Source of the DNA: Medicago truncatula
Lineage: Eukaryota; Streptophyta; Magnoliopsida; Fabales; Fabaceae
Direction of reading: 5' to 3'
Assembly: GCF_003473485.1 (NCBI RefSeq)
Contig: NC_053043.1
Coordinates: forward strand, 382,001 to 446,000
Length of the DNA: 64,000 bases
Below, piece by piece: positions 1 through 12,229 of the stretch (position 1 is its first letter; every line of letters begins with the position of its first letter). The position numbers and the translations under genes are program-made. The notes under the pieces were generated by a model, which worked only from the letters and a program-made list of their open reading frames with translations, had not been told where the DNA came from and made no database searches.

Positions 1-1830
1 GTTTAAATGGAGATGATCTTAACTCGCAAGATGGTACATTGATCGAGTGCAGATCTGCTCCATTACTAATAGTTGTCCAGTTCCCAGTTTGTTTTACGGA
101 TGCATTACACGTGGCCAAAAACAACTCAATGGCCAAGATTTAAGATATGATAAAAATCAGAATAATCTTCAATTCTGTTGTTTGTTACGCTCCTCTAGTC
201 CTCCTCTTCGAACGCTCTCATCGTCATACGGAAGCGCCGCCATGTGTTATGTTCTTGGCCTTCTTCTTTATCTCAAATTCACTATTTTGATTTTACAATT
301 TTTTCCCAAATCTTTGCAAAGTGGTATAACAAAATTACAAGATCTTTCCCCCAAATCGCTATGTAATTATCTCAGGAGCAATCTTCAATATGTGCAACAA
401 CCAAACTATCTTCAATCTTAAATCTAAACAAAAATAAAATAAAAACCCAGCAACAATCTTTAAGGAAAATGGTGAAAATCGCAGCACATACAGAAATGGT
501 GACAGCGAGGCGGCGAAGAAGCAAGGAGAGATGGCAACGACAATTTGTTTTGGACTGAATCATAGAAGAGGAGCTCTCAGCGACTCACTGTATGTCTTTA
601 ATCTCTACCGTTAAAATTTAAATTGAACACGTGTCGTGCATCCGAGAAAAGAACTGAAAAACTGGACTACTTTAGTACTCGAGCAGATCCGAACTCACAT
701 TGATCATTCCATTTCCAGCAAAAATGAGATTATCCAAATCCAAATATAAAAAAGAACAAGTATTTATTACATAAAATAAAAAGAAAAAGGATAGTTTCGA
801 CCAAAAATTAAAAAAACTTTGATAAGAAATAGTACCGGTCCCACTCAAAGAAGAAAAAATTGAATCATATCCTCTCCATTTATTAGTCTCTTCATTTCTT
901 TCATTTGAAGAGATACACAATTTTTTTTTAAAAACAATTAATAGAAGTGGGATCCACTTGGTGGTATAACTCATTACATAATTTTTTGGCGTCAAGATCC
1001 TCTCCATTTTTTATCTCCTCTATTTCTCTCGTTTGGAGAGGTAAAGACAATAAAATTTGAAAATAATTAATGATGATATGACCCACTTATTAGAGGGTTA
1101 AGATCATCTTCATTTGGTAAATTAAATAGAGTTTGCAATTTGGATAGACACAAAAAATATATTGTGGATCCTACAATCATTAATTATATTTTACTTTTTT
1201 CAAGATTTTATGTGTTTTTATCTCTCTAAATGAAAGAAAGGGAGAAACACATAAATGGAGAGAATCTTGACTCCTTATTATAAGACCCACAATTTATATT
1301 TTATGAGTGAAGATCTTCTCCATTTATTAGTCTCTTCGTTTCTTCCATTTGAAGAGATAAAGATTTAAAGAAGTTTGAAAGTAATTAATAGTAGTGGAAC
1401 CCACTTAGTGGCAGGACACACTAAAACTTTTTTGTACCTATATCTCACCAAATGACACTATCCACTTTTAACAAATGGACAAGATCTTAATTAATATTTA
1501 GGTGTATCTCTTTCTAAATGGTAATCTACATTTATTATAAATGGAGAGAATATTAACTCAATTTTTTTATCTATCTCTCACCAAATGACATTATCCGGGT
1601 CAATATCTTCTCCATTTATAAATTTCTCCATTTGTTCCATTTAGAGAGATAAAGACACATAAAAAGTAAAAAATAATTAATGATGGTGGGACCCACTTAG
1701 TAATAGGACCCACCACTTATTTTTTGTGTCTATCTCTCTCCAAATTGCAACAAATGGAGAAATTTATAAATGGAGAGGATCTTAACCCACATTATCCATC
1801 TATTTTTAGCAAATGGAGAGGATTTTAACT
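1..1830. repeat. cluster of nested or adjacent foldback MITEs
   Basis: No gene is supported here. The stretch is built from many partial copies, in both orientations, of one short repeat unit. Its arms carry 'ctccatttattagtctcttc' or the reverse 'atggagaggatcttaactc', followed by 'agagataaagacac' and 'gtgggacccactt'. The clearest single copy lies at about 1,600-1,795: its left arm (about 1,603-1,665) reads as the reverse complement of its right arm (about 1,725-1,795) around a short centre. Stray arms occur elsewhere, near 8,325-8,345 and 33,795-33,845. The family was not identified. The organisation is typical of MITEs that inserted into each other. I could not fix target-site duplications because copies abut. 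Confidence 0.7.
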
Positions 1831-2475
1831 CAAAAAATAGTACTAATACTAATTAGAGTGCTTCTCTTTAGAGGGCTTTAGATAACTATCAAATACTCCC
1901 ACCGTCCCTATATCTAAACACCATTTTGACTAAATACATATCCCTTTTTACATTACTATATGGAGTTATTATTTTGTTCCTAAACATATTCGTAATCAAT
2001 ACTACTAACTTGTCTTGAAATATGAAAAATCAAATTTAATACACATACAAACAAATGACAATTTGATAATACTAACACACAAAATAGACACATTAATTAC
2101 ACAAACAACTTTTTTTTAAAAATGTAAAGAATGTGACGAAGAGAGTATGTATTTAGGAAACCTAAGAGATATTGAGGGGCGTAAATAGAAATGTTCTATT
2201 AGTTAAAGCTTATAAATCGTAGGCCTTGTGGCTGGTAGATATAATGACCCACCCTCTCGTGTATTTGTTTGTGACCATAAGAGAACGATTTAGTTCCCAA
2301 ATTCATTCCTAGTGGCCTACAAAGTTCCCATGCAGGACCATTATCAATTTATTATGCAGTTTTGTCCAAAAAGACATTAGATCTTACGTATACAATTATT
2401 TTGTTAATTTTACGAGTACAAAGGAATAATCGAGATGAACTCATTTCATGCTTACTGATGGTGCATTTCTTCTAG

Positions 2476-3032
2476 GTTATTCAATTATGGCATTGGCATT
2501 CACCTACTAGAAACTGAGTCAGATAAAGTTCCAGTGAAAAGAGGAGAAATCAACACGAAAGAAAATCATATTTCATTTCAATGCTCAGACATGAAACTTA
2601 TAATGAAGAACCTTGATGAAATGAATATTGAGTATAAAACAGCAGTTGTGGAGGATGGTGGAATTAAGGTTGATCAATTGTTCTTTCATGATCCAGATGG
2701 ATATATGATTGAAATGTGCAATTGCCAAAATCTCCCTGTGCTTCCTATTTCCACTTGCCCTCTAAAGCAGCCAACTAATCAAGCACCAGTACCCTTTTAT
2801 GGTATATATATATATATATATATATATATGTTTTCTTCTCAACTCTCCTAATTAATTAATTTCTTTTGTTTCGTTTAAATTTAATCCAATGATTACTACA
2901 ATGAAATTGAAAAGCTTAATTTATATCCAAATTGGACATGTTTTTGCAGGAGAAGGAAAGAACTGCCATGCAGAAGAAGCTTTGCTGATGATGGAGATTT
3001 TAGTGATAGATTTGTTAAGGATTTCAATATGA
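2476..3032 (+). CDS. glyoxalase-I-family (VOC superfamily) protein, 3' exons only
   Basis: Two exons are visible: 2476-2801 and 2950-3032, with GT-AG borders and matching phase 1. The peptide begins LFNYGIGIHLLE, runs through HISFQCSDMKLIMKNL and FFHDPDGYMIEMCNC, and ends in EALLMMEILVIDLLRISI followed by a stop. This is the second half of a plant glyoxalase-I-like (vicinal oxygen chelate) protein of about 160-180 aa. In this family the first exon supplies the N-terminal strand-helix (roughly 45-50 residues). No such exon is visible between 1 and 2475, which is mostly MITEs. Exon 1 may lie beyond the window across a long intron, or may be lost. The family includes metalloenzymes acting on small molecules, but this plant subgroup has no settled substrate. 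The intron starts inside a (TA)n run. Confidence 0.75.
2802..2829. repeat. (TA)n microsatellite at a splice donor
   Basis: About 14 TA units start directly after the exon end, so the GT of the splice donor is the first unit of the run. Length variation here would change intron length and perhaps donor choice. Confidence 0.9.
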
Positions 3033-4038
3033 GGATTGTTGTAACGTCCTTAATCATTCATTTTTCTCTAAAGAGATAGAGTATAGTGCAAAGAAAGTCT
3101 AATAAAGTCAATGTTTTATGTCTATGTCTTATTACAACAATAAGAGAAATACAATATGGAAATTAGTTTATCAAATATTACATTTTTGTTGATAAAATGA
3201 CTAAATTACATTTGTCATTTAGCTAGTTTGTGTACATAATTGACCAAACCCTAATGGAAAAGTCGACTATTAGTCGACGGATAATACAGATTCACTAGCT
3301 TAGTCACACATCTAAATAAAATCAATATATTGAAACACACACTCACATAAAAAATAATATGTAGTTCATGAATGTACATTGATTTGGGACCGTGACTATA
3401 AAGTATTTCTAAGGATAATAATGTAATATGATGGCATCACTTAAAAAAAATAAAATAAAAGTGAATGATTATGACCATAAATTGGTAAATTACTCTTTCC
3501 TCTCAAAAAAACCATTTATTTATTTTAAATTTTAAACAACAATGACTGACAAGTATACATACCCTTTTTAAGAGGATTTATCATAAACTACACAGCGGAG
3601 ACTATAGTCATTCATATCAACCTTATGTATACAATGTTTATGTTTATAGTGTGGCTCCGTCTAGCGTGAGCGGCCAATATGGGTCTTTCATTGTGCAAAT
3701 GAGTTTATAACCGCATGATATAAGATTAAAATATTTGATGGTCAAGATGCTTTATCTATAACTTGTTTAAACCTGATTCAACAGTTTGTGGCACATTTTT
3801 AACATTTGGCACGTCGACTATACTAATTAAAATTTAAATTTACGAGAACACCCATTATTTATGTTTATTTTCAGTGACCTCCATGCTTAATGATGGGCCG
3901 GGTCAGTTGGTTATGTAAGGTTGACATGTGAATTGGGAAATACATTTCAAATTCGAAGGTCCAATTTATGAGAATGCTATTCTCCCATCACGTTTTGCTC
4001 GGTTCGAACTGAACTTCGGAAAATGCATATGTGACAAC
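3033..4038. other. intergenic, AT-rich, no gene seen
   Basis: No reading frame looks coding. A short stretch near 3,885-3,975 ('gggtcagttggtt', 'aaattcgaaggtcc') faintly resembles the A and B boxes of a tRNA-derived SINE but is too decayed to call. Confidence 0.5.
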
Positions 4039-5300
4039 TGTCATACCTCAATTTTAAATATTATTTGGAAAAGTTAAATATTTAATTTAATCATTTTTAA
4101 AAGGTGCTTTTCTTTGTCCCCATGTTTTGCTAGAATATTTTAGAACACAATCTAGAATATTTTGAAACACAATCCAAAATATTTTGATAGGCAATCTAAT
4201 ATATTTTAGTGTTTGATATGAAATATATTTTGATACACAATAATATATTTATGTACTGAATAACATATTTATGTACTGCATAATATATTTTTGTACTCAA
4301 TATAATATACTTTAGTACTCAATTGAGATATTTTTGTACTAAATGAATTACTTGTCCCTAAAGTTTCTCACCTTTTAGTTGTGAAGTTTTTCTATAAATA
4401 GAGAGCTCACATAATGCATTACGGACACCGAAATTCACAGTTGATGCTTCCTGTGTTTTTCTTCTCTTCTCCCTCTTTCGACTTGTGTTGACGAGTCTTT
4501 TTTTTTTCTACTCCTTTCTGTCCCTTTTGATTTCAAGGTATTTATTTTTTTTATTTTGCTCTTATGTTATAAAAAATGCAAAAAAAAATTAGATTATGTT
4601 AAGAGATTTTGTGGTGATCCAACCTCACTACAAAATTCTCACGTTTTTATTTTTATGCTCCGTTAGTTTAATTTTAGTCCAATTATTCAAAAACAACAAA
4701 AACATGCAAATAACAAAAAACTTTTTACAATAAACCTATCAAACATCAATCAATTTAATTCTACTTCGAGTCTATTTTCATTTAAATTAAAAAACACAAA
4801 CAAATTCTTATTTGCCACTTGGCTTTTCATTTTAAAACCTTTTTTCAAAACTAATAAAAAAACACCAAACCAATCTAACATCGTTTTCTACCCCGAACTA
4901 CGAGGTTTTGATCCCTCATGTGTACGTAGATAAATGACACTCGTCCTTCCAAATCATAAAAAATGAAGATAAATTATATCTCACTTTCTTTTTCTTTTAA
5001 TCATCACATTAATTTCATTTTTAAGCAAGCAAGTTATAGCACATTTATTAAATAAAATCAAGAGGTTCCCGTAGAGTACTACGGACATAAAGGGTGCTAA
5101 TACCTTCCCTTTATGTAACTAACCCCCGAATCCTAAATCTTTTCAAAATGGGGTAGTTTGAACTTTTTTTTTTCTTCAAAATGGGGTAGTTTGAACTTTT
5201 TTTCCCCCTTTTTCTTGAAAAATTAAATGTTCAGTCGTGAAATAATAAAGTGAGTCAAAAGCTAATCAAATAGCATTGATCTCCGAAAAATGACGCGACA
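4039..5300 (+). mobile_element. solo LTR, Ogre/Tat-like Ty3-gypsy retrotransposon (fossil)
   Basis: The piece begins TGTCATACCTCA and ends in GACA, so the termini TGTC/GACA are perfect inverted repeats. It is flanked by acaac and acaat, a probable 5-bp target duplication with one difference. A TATA box (tctataaata, 4391-4400) lies mid-element. Near the 3' side is the stretch 'gggtgctaataccttccctt', which I recognise from legume Ogre/Tat LTR ends. No gag, pol or primer-binding site follows, so this is a solo LTR left by recombination, about 1.26 kb. The near-matching flanks suggest moderate age. The family name comes from recalled motifs and was not searched. Confidence 0.65.
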
Positions 5301-5307
5301 ACAATTG

Positions 5308-6855
5308 TTATTGTCCCATCATGTCGTTAAACACAATTGCTTCGTCTTCTGAACCATGATTTCCATCATCACAAGAATTTCCATCCTCTTCAGATTCGGC
5401 CGGAAAAGAAACATTTGAGTTTGAACTCACAGGTTCGGCCGAGTTACTTGATCCACCACTTGACATGTTACTATCACTTTCTGCGGTCGTGCCCTGTAAC
5501 ATTATGCAAGCCGTAACATTAATTCTTATTGCATACAAATTAAGGGGGATGTATTGGATCATGATTATAAGGGATTTTAAAAGACTTTTTAATTATGAAA
5601 AAGTCTTGTGGTATTCAATCAAGACTTTTTGCAACTTAAAAAAAGTCTTGTGGTATTCAATCAAGACTCTTTGTCATTTTAAAAAAGTCTTGAGGTATTC
5701 AATCAAGACTTTTCATCACTTAAAAAAAGTCTTGTGGTATTCAAAATCTTTCAAATTTCGAAGGATTGTTTAATAAATTGGATTTTGATAGATTTTGTGG
5801 GATTTTGTAGTGTAATTTTAACAAGAAAAAATCGTTCATGAAAAGATGAGATTTATTGAGATTGTTTTTCTTTTAAAACTTACTATCTCTTTCTTCTCGT
5901 TTCTCTCTCTCTCTCCCCCTCCCCCTCCCTATTCTCTCCTTTCTCTCTTCATTTCTTTATCTCTCCACTCTCTCTCTCATCTCTCATCCCCCCTCTCTCC
6001 CTCTCTCTATCTCATAAAAAAATAAAAAAATTGTATTGAGAATATTATGATAGAGAGTATGTCGTAATCAATGTTCCGCAAATCGAGTGTTAACTCTTTG
6101 AGATTACCGAATTTACGTTTTTAGGTACAAAAATCGTGTTAACTCTGAGGTAAATTCGGTTTTTGATAAAATCGGAAGGCTTAACGAGTTTGACTGAGTT
6201 AACACTCGGTAAACTCATTTAAATTCAACCGATTTGTAATGGCTGACACAATTTTTTTTTTGAAATATTTGTAAGTGCTGGCATAATCTTAAATATGTAC
6301 AATTGAGTTTTGTGGGAATAACATTTTTAACAAATAAAAAATGTGTATTGAGAATAATGTATTAGTGTTTTTTAGTCCCTTAAAATCTTATAAAATCCTT
6401 AAAATTCTTAAAATTTGAAAATCAATTGTAAAAGAATTTTTTATTGGTTTTATTTTTCTTTATTCAAACGCTATAATTTATTTGTTCATTATTTTTATCA
6501 TTCACGCTTGTAAGTTTGTTCTTTTTCCCCTAAAATTCATTGAACTCTTTGAAATTTTAAAATCATATAAAATCCTTTGAAATCCTTAAAAGTCGGTGTG
6601 ATAAATCCTTTAAGATCTTGAGTGTATAAAGTCTTTTACATAAAAAGTCTTTTAAAATCTCACAGTCTTTTAAAATCTTAAAAGACTTTTTTTTATTAAA
6701 ATAGTCTTTTAAAATCCTAATCCAATACACCCCCCCTAAATCAGATCAGATCTAATTGCTAAAACACATACTTAATGTTGGTGGATGCTTACCGGTGTGA
6801 TGCCCAAACCTGCATCCAAAAACAAAGGATTTCCACGATTTGTTCTCCCGTTCAT
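5308..6855 (-). CDS. small acidic protein of unknown function, two coding exons
   Basis: Exon 1 (6855-6793) reads MNGRTNRGNPLFLDAGLGITP and ends at a gtaag donor. Exon 2 (5493-5308) starts after 'tgttacag', reads GTTAESDSNMSSGG and continues as a Ser/Glu/Asp-rich tail ending FNDMMGQ. The joined protein is 82 aa and in frame. A further upstream exon at about 7146-7075 is possible: it reads NVKTAGFDELQIKVEDLK before a gtaac donor, and joins in frame if the acceptor just before 'ttatgaacggg' is used, giving a longer protein with a short helical N-terminus. I do not recognise the family. The intron is almost wholly a Tourist-like element, and the stop codon lies 7 bp from a solo LTR, so the 3' UTR would be LTR sequence. 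Confidence 0.5.
5544..6736. mobile_element. non-autonomous PIF/Harbinger (Tourist-like) element with subterminal tandem repeats
   Basis: The termini are inverted repeats: left GGGGGATGTATTGGAT, right end reverse-complementing to GGGGGGTGTATTGGATTA. Similarity continues inward over about 45 bp, including 'ggattttaaaagact'. The flanks are TAA on both sides (5541-5543, 6737-6739), the 3-bp target duplication of PIF/Harbinger elements. Inside the left end lie four tandem copies of a roughly 45-bp unit containing 'aaagtcttgtggtattcaat' (5600-5745), with weaker inverted copies of 'agtcttttaaaatc' near the right end. A long CT-rich tract lies at 5885-6010. There is no transposase frame, so it must have moved in trans. 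It sits in the intron of the small acidic-protein gene. Confidence 0.75.
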
Positions 6856-8990
6856 AACTAAAACCCTGAAAACCAAAGTTCAGTTTTTTCATCAATAACT
6901 ACAGATGGTCTTAACAAATCAGATTTCAGATTAATCAAGGGATTTCAGATTTGAAATATATAATAAATTTCATATTTAAAATTGATTAATCGGAACGGAT
7001 CTGGTCGCTTTATTACAGGAAAGAAAACAAATCGAAAATTTTCATCAATTCTGGTATATGAATAGTGGGGTTACCTTTGAGATCTTCGACCTTGATCTGT
7101 AATTCGTCGAACCCAGCTGTTTTCACGTTACGAATCTTGTTTTTCTAGAATAATTTTTATAACAATTATTGTGGTTAAAAGACCCGGTGGAGTGTAATTA
7201 TTTCTAGAGAAAGTATGTTAACTGTGTACTGATATTTTATCAGATTAAAAACAAATACAAAATCAAAAGGTTGGAAGTGTAAATAAGGAAGATGGTGTGG
7301 TATTATTATAAAATAACCAAACGGATTCAATGTCTAAATAGCTGTAACTAATATATTATATTAAAACCGAATGAACCTACAATAAAAGGTTTTTTTCCTT
7401 AATCCATGGTGAGAGACCTATAGAGGTACCCACGCTAGCACCCGCCTTATAGTGTGTACTAAGCCAAAAGCTACTATGTTTAGTTGGTTTTTAAGGGGCT
7501 GGCTGCAATGCCACCAAATAATCTAGTGATTACATATTTACCTCTTAAAGTTAACATTAATGACTATTTTATTATGGTCTCAAACCTCTTACCGCTCTGA
7601 GTTACACTTCTAGTACGTAAAAAAAATGCATTTTGCCTAAATTATTTATAATAAATGTCACTGTATTTTATATATAAAAAGAAATATAAATTTTCCAAAC
7701 ATGAATAACATTATTTCATTCTTTTAACCAAATTTAGGTTTAAGATAATTTAAAATATGTTTCAGGATGTTTTTTTTAAGAAAGGTAATCAGTAAAAGTG
7801 TTTCTTATATATAAAAAAGTGAATGTGTTTTTTAATCTAAAAGAGGTTCAAGTTCTATCTGCCAAGTCAAAGACCAAAACAAAATTAATTATAAACACTG
7901 TCCTAATCACCTGCATTATTAAACAAATGATAGTTATTTTTTTGGTAAAAGCATATGAAATTAGTAAAAATTCAAATATTGATTTATTTTTGAATAATCT
8001 ATTATTTCTCTCATTCCACAGTACCCACGCAAAAGAGAGTCAAATGAGCTGCATAAAGGTGCATCGAGCTCACAAACCATCTGTTTTATGAACAAACCAT
8101 CTAAGGAATGTACAAACTGAACAAAATGATAATTATATGATGACACAAATTGTCTGAAAACACACTTCCAAATAATGTAATATTAGTGACTTTTTCAGAT
8201 GAGTACATCCGAACTAATGTTGGAGTGGAGAAAATAGTGGCCTACTATTTTTGTGCCACATTTGGACAACAGGTTCTCTTACCAGATTTGGCAATGTATC
8301 GATAAATTTAGAGACTTTAATTCAAAATGGAGAGGATCTTGACTCATTTAAATGATAGCAACCAGTAACACTGTGACTCATTGTGTAACTAAAGAAAGAA
8401 AGCAAAGGACTTGAAGAAATTTGGTTTCAAATTTACACTTGAGTGTATTTCGTTTACCTTGTTTTTTAAAATTATTCTTGCCTTAACAAGAAGACTCAAA
8501 TTCTTTTAATCCATTTGTTTTATAGCTTCTTGATGCTTTAACTTGACTTCTCCAAAAAAATCAAATAATAAGAAAATAGCATTGAAAGAAACAACATTGT
8601 CTTCTTCCAGTAAGCTACTGTGATTAATACAAAAATGCACCACATGACAGAACTTGCTAGGCCAAATAGCAAGTGAAATTTTTTAAGGAAATTCATTAGG
8701 CATTTGTCATTGCATGCATTTTCAGCATGTTGACAAAAAAGGGGAAAAACAACAATCAACTAGAAACTGAGGATGTAGATTAAAGTTATCAGGAGCTTAT
8801 GAATGTTTCTAAGATCCAAATTTTGGTACATACAAAATCCACCAAAATGTGGTCACGTCTATCTAGCTAACATGGGAGGAAATGAAAACTAACGAAGTAC
8901 ATTGCCATGATTCTACAAAAGGCAAGGACCCAACTATAACGTTCGTTGGGTGGGGGATGGCCTTCAATTCTACCTGCAGATCATCAAGAA
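6856..8990. other. intergenic, no gene beyond a possible upstream exon
   Basis: Apart from the possible upstream exon at 7075-7146 (minus), no frame looks coding. The stretch at 8320-8345 ('aatggagaggatcttgactc') is a stray arm of the MITE family that fills the window start. Confidence 0.5.
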
Positions 8991-11511
8991 TTAGGCACCA
9001 CGGGACATTTTCATTCTTGGCATTGCCTTTTTCATTTGGCGAGCACGATCTTTTGCTTCTTTCTTTCGAATGGCCTCTGCACCGAGCTTTGCCTCAGCCT
9101 CCTCCATCATCTTTTTCCTCTCTGCCTTTCTTCTTTGCATGGCCTCTTGTTGAATATTTCGAAGTTCTTTCTGTACCTCTTGGGCAACCTTTTGTCGTGC
9201 AGCCTCTGTCTTAGACCGGGCCTGGATTATGTATTATGCACATGAGTTAATCAAGGACCAATCATAAAGACGTTCATAAATTAATATAAGCAAAGTATAC
9301 ATTGGTAATATGGTAGACCAATTTAACTCACCTGAGAACTCAATTTATATCTTCCAATCAAGTCAATATAATATGGAACAAGAGCCACCAGTCGAGTCAT
9401 ATCAGCCATGTTTTTAGCAGCTGGAAGAACAAACCTGAACAGCAATACTTTCTTGTGTATGCCAGGGTGATTGTCGGAGAAATGCACTGAAATTAATCCT
9501 TTTCCAAATTTCTCAAAAGACTTGTCACCAAAAACCTACAGTATACAAAAAATAGCTGATTTTGAGTCCAAGAACAAACTTTAACTTCAATAAAATAAGA
9601 ACTGTGCAGATGATCCAAGACAGTTTCTATAACAAACTTCAAACTTCACATAACCTTGAATATGATTGTGCATGGCTAGTTCACAGATCTAACATCAAGA
9701 GAATATGTAACAAACAAAACTATCAAAGGAAAAAAAAAATGAAAAAAATGAAGCGGGAAACCAAAGCTGTTATACAGAAACCACATAAAGGGAATGTCCA
9801 GAAGAGCATATATGAAATTGTCTTGCGACATAAACACAATTGTAAGTGTTTGGGAGAATCTCGAAGGACAGTGTATGACCTGTCCATGAGTATGATAGGC
9901 TCCCTCTCTGTGATAACTTATAGAAACAGTTAATGTGGAACTCACCCATATCCCCTCTTCGATTTCCATCCACCGCAAATTCTACTTTTACAACAAAAAA
10001 AGTTATTGGGAACATAAAATAGCTCTTCAGTGTGCATATTCACCTAAGAATTCAAGCGCTTATGACATAAGCTCTATATATTAAGAGCTTATTAAATAAG
10101 CGCTTAGCTTAAATGAGTTGGATCCAAAGTTTATGATAGAACATTATTATTGCTGTTAGCTGAAATGATTTCCCAAACATCGCCAAAATGTTGGACATGA
10201 TTATTCATACCATAATATTCCTCTACAAATCATTGGATACATAATCATCATCATAAACATCATTATTGGTAGTAGTATGACTAAGTAGTGTCATAAAAAT
10301 GTCATCTAAACAACTTTACACAAGCGACCAAATTATAAGCCAAGATAACTACTAGGTTGGAAAAACCAATATAACCTTAAAAGCTAAAACTCAGAGCTTC
10401 TTCTTAAGCTTAAACGATATCAACATTCAACAGTCAGCAAACAGATAGATTCATTAAATTCCCTTTTATTCATCTCTCTTGGCATGAACCATACAATGAT
10501 TAAAACATGAAAAATGAAAAGAATGAATGAAAATTGAACCTGGTCAATGAGTGCATCAGTGATCAAATCAGAAGCAACTTCCCTAGACTCAGAAATAACA
10601 GCAAGATCATCAGAAACCCACTTCCTTGAAGTAGGAGGAGTCATAATAGTAGCAAACCTCTGCAAATCCCTATAATCCTTATGCATAGCTTTAGCAGCTT
10701 TCTTTCTAGCCATAGCAAAAACAACATGATCCATAGCATCATCATTCATATAAACCTCAAAAGTAATCTCATCTTTTGAAGGAACCACCATGTTATAAAT
10801 CCTAGCAATAAGATCATGTCTACTCTTCAACTCCATAGTAGCCAACAACCCTTGACAGTATCTTCTACCACTAGCATAAAACTTAAACGTTGTTTGGCCT
10901 TCTTTCAACAACAAAGGAGTATCATCCCCGCCATCGCCGATCCCTAAAAGACTGAAATTTTTCTCAAAAATTGAATCTTTAGCAGCAAAATGTGAAGCCC
11001 ATGAAAGTGCTATGTTCTCGTTTTCCTTTTTACCAGTGAAGTAATTGAGAGCGAACATGATAAGAAAACTTCCGCAAACGATCTCAACGGTGAAGGAACG
11101 TGGTTGAGGCTTAACGTTTTGATTATCAGAAGCGGTGGTGTTGGTGTTATCGGTGGATTGGGGATCGGTGGTTGGAACTTGGAAATCAGGGTGTGGTTGA
11201 GTGGGAAGACCTTCGAATTCATCGTCGTCCCAGAAATCGAAGGTGGTGGTTGAAGGAGGAGTGGATTTGGGAAGATCGGAGGGTGGAGAAGGAGAAGGAG
11301 TAGGATTAATAGGGTTTGGATTGGGATCGGTGGAGAGAAATTGAGAAGGAGGTGAACGGAGAGAAGCTGGATCGATGGAAGGTTCTTCGAATTCAGAGTC
11401 ATCGTCTTCGGCTTCGAAACCTTCGAAATGAGAATCGGAATGAACAAGGGTTGAGAAGATGCATAGTGAAGCGAAGAAGAAGAACAAGAACAAGAGTTTT
11501 GGATTTGCCAT
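8991..11511 (-). CDS. CCDC47/DUF1682 ER membrane protein (At5g49945-like)
   Basis: Three exons: 11511-10540, 9535-9332 and 9221-8991. Phases agree and give 468 aa, the usual length. The N-terminus is a signal peptide (MANPKLLFLFFFFASL) followed by an acidic, Pro/Ser/Thr-rich luminal stretch. A single membrane segment lies at about 168-185 (EIVCGSFLIMFALNYFTG). The conserved cytosolic domain follows (NENIALSWASHF, FYASGRRYCQGLLATMELK, RHDLIARIYNMVVPSKDEI). The C-terminus is a long Lys/Arg/Glu coiled coil ending MPRMKMSRGA. In animals CCDC47 is part of the PAT complex, which helps multi-spanning membrane proteins insert at the ER translocon and affects ER calcium; the same role in plants is inference. 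Intron 1 (9536-10539) holds relics of a MITE with 'aataagcgctta'. Confidence 0.95.
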
Positions 11512-11712
11512 TGGAATTTGGAAATGAGGCTGTAAAGGTGTCTTAAGTTTTTGTTGTGTTAGCTCTTCTTGTTTCTCAACTCTTCTAAAATTAATAATAA
11601 TCAATTAATTATGCAACCTACTCCAAACTTAAATCAAAACTAATTTTGCCTTTTTTTTTTTTGGCACTATTTCATAGACCATTATTATTTTGTGTTGTGA
11701 GTAAACAACTCT

Positions 11713-11890
11713 CTTATAAGCTCTTTCTTGGAGAGTAGTGCTACCAACACTCACTTTATTGGTTTAAATCAAGGTGGATCTCACACATTGAAAATGGATT
11801 CCACTTAAGGTGGTGGGACATACACTAGTTTCATCCAATAAGAGAGTGAGTGTTGAAAATAGAGTGTCCCTAACATTACTCCTCTCTTAT
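11713..11890. repeat. foldback MITE upstream of the CCDC47 gene
   Basis: The left arm 'gagagtagtgctaccaac' with 'actcactttattgg' pairs with the right arm 'ccaataagagagtgagtgtt' and 'acattactcctctc', around a centre with 'ggattccacttaaggtggtg'. The arms are imperfect and there is no coding content. It lies about 200 bp upstream of the start codon on the opposite side, so it may sit in the promoter. Confidence 0.6.
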
Positions 11891-12229
11891 ATTTAAAGAG
11901 TCATACTAGTCCTTAGGGCAATGGTTAAGGAGATAAAAAAAAAGTTTTAAGTTTAAAATGCTCTTTTTTAGACTTTTGAGGAGTTGAATGCAAGTCCCAA
12001 TGTAAGATTATTATATTTGTTTTCTTAACTATTGCATTAAGGGCACCGGCTATCATTTCCCATACTTAAATCATGTTTTTACTTTTTTTTTTCCTCTCTC
12101 TATGCTATTTCTTACCAATAAAAAAAGAGAAAACGAAGGTTATCATAAAAGTTTTTTTTTTTTTCCTCCATATAGATAAGAAAAAAGGAACAAAGATAAA
12201 AGAACTATATGAGAGATGAAAATCCTTTC

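Noticed and set aside
47-421. Plus-strand open frame, 124 codons
   Set aside because: No domain, lies in repeat-rich DNA, no splice or promoter support.
8882-9245. Two plus-strand open frames of about 100 codons
   Set aside because: Antisense to the basic coiled-coil exon of the CCDC47 gene.
9562-10015. Open frames on both strands
   Set aside because: They lie in intron 1 of the CCDC47 gene, in unlike frames and without homology.
11010-11447. Open frame on the minus strand, 145 codons, Pro/Leu/Ile-rich
   Set aside because: It overlaps the first exon of the CCDC47 gene in another frame; the composition reflects that exon's repeats.
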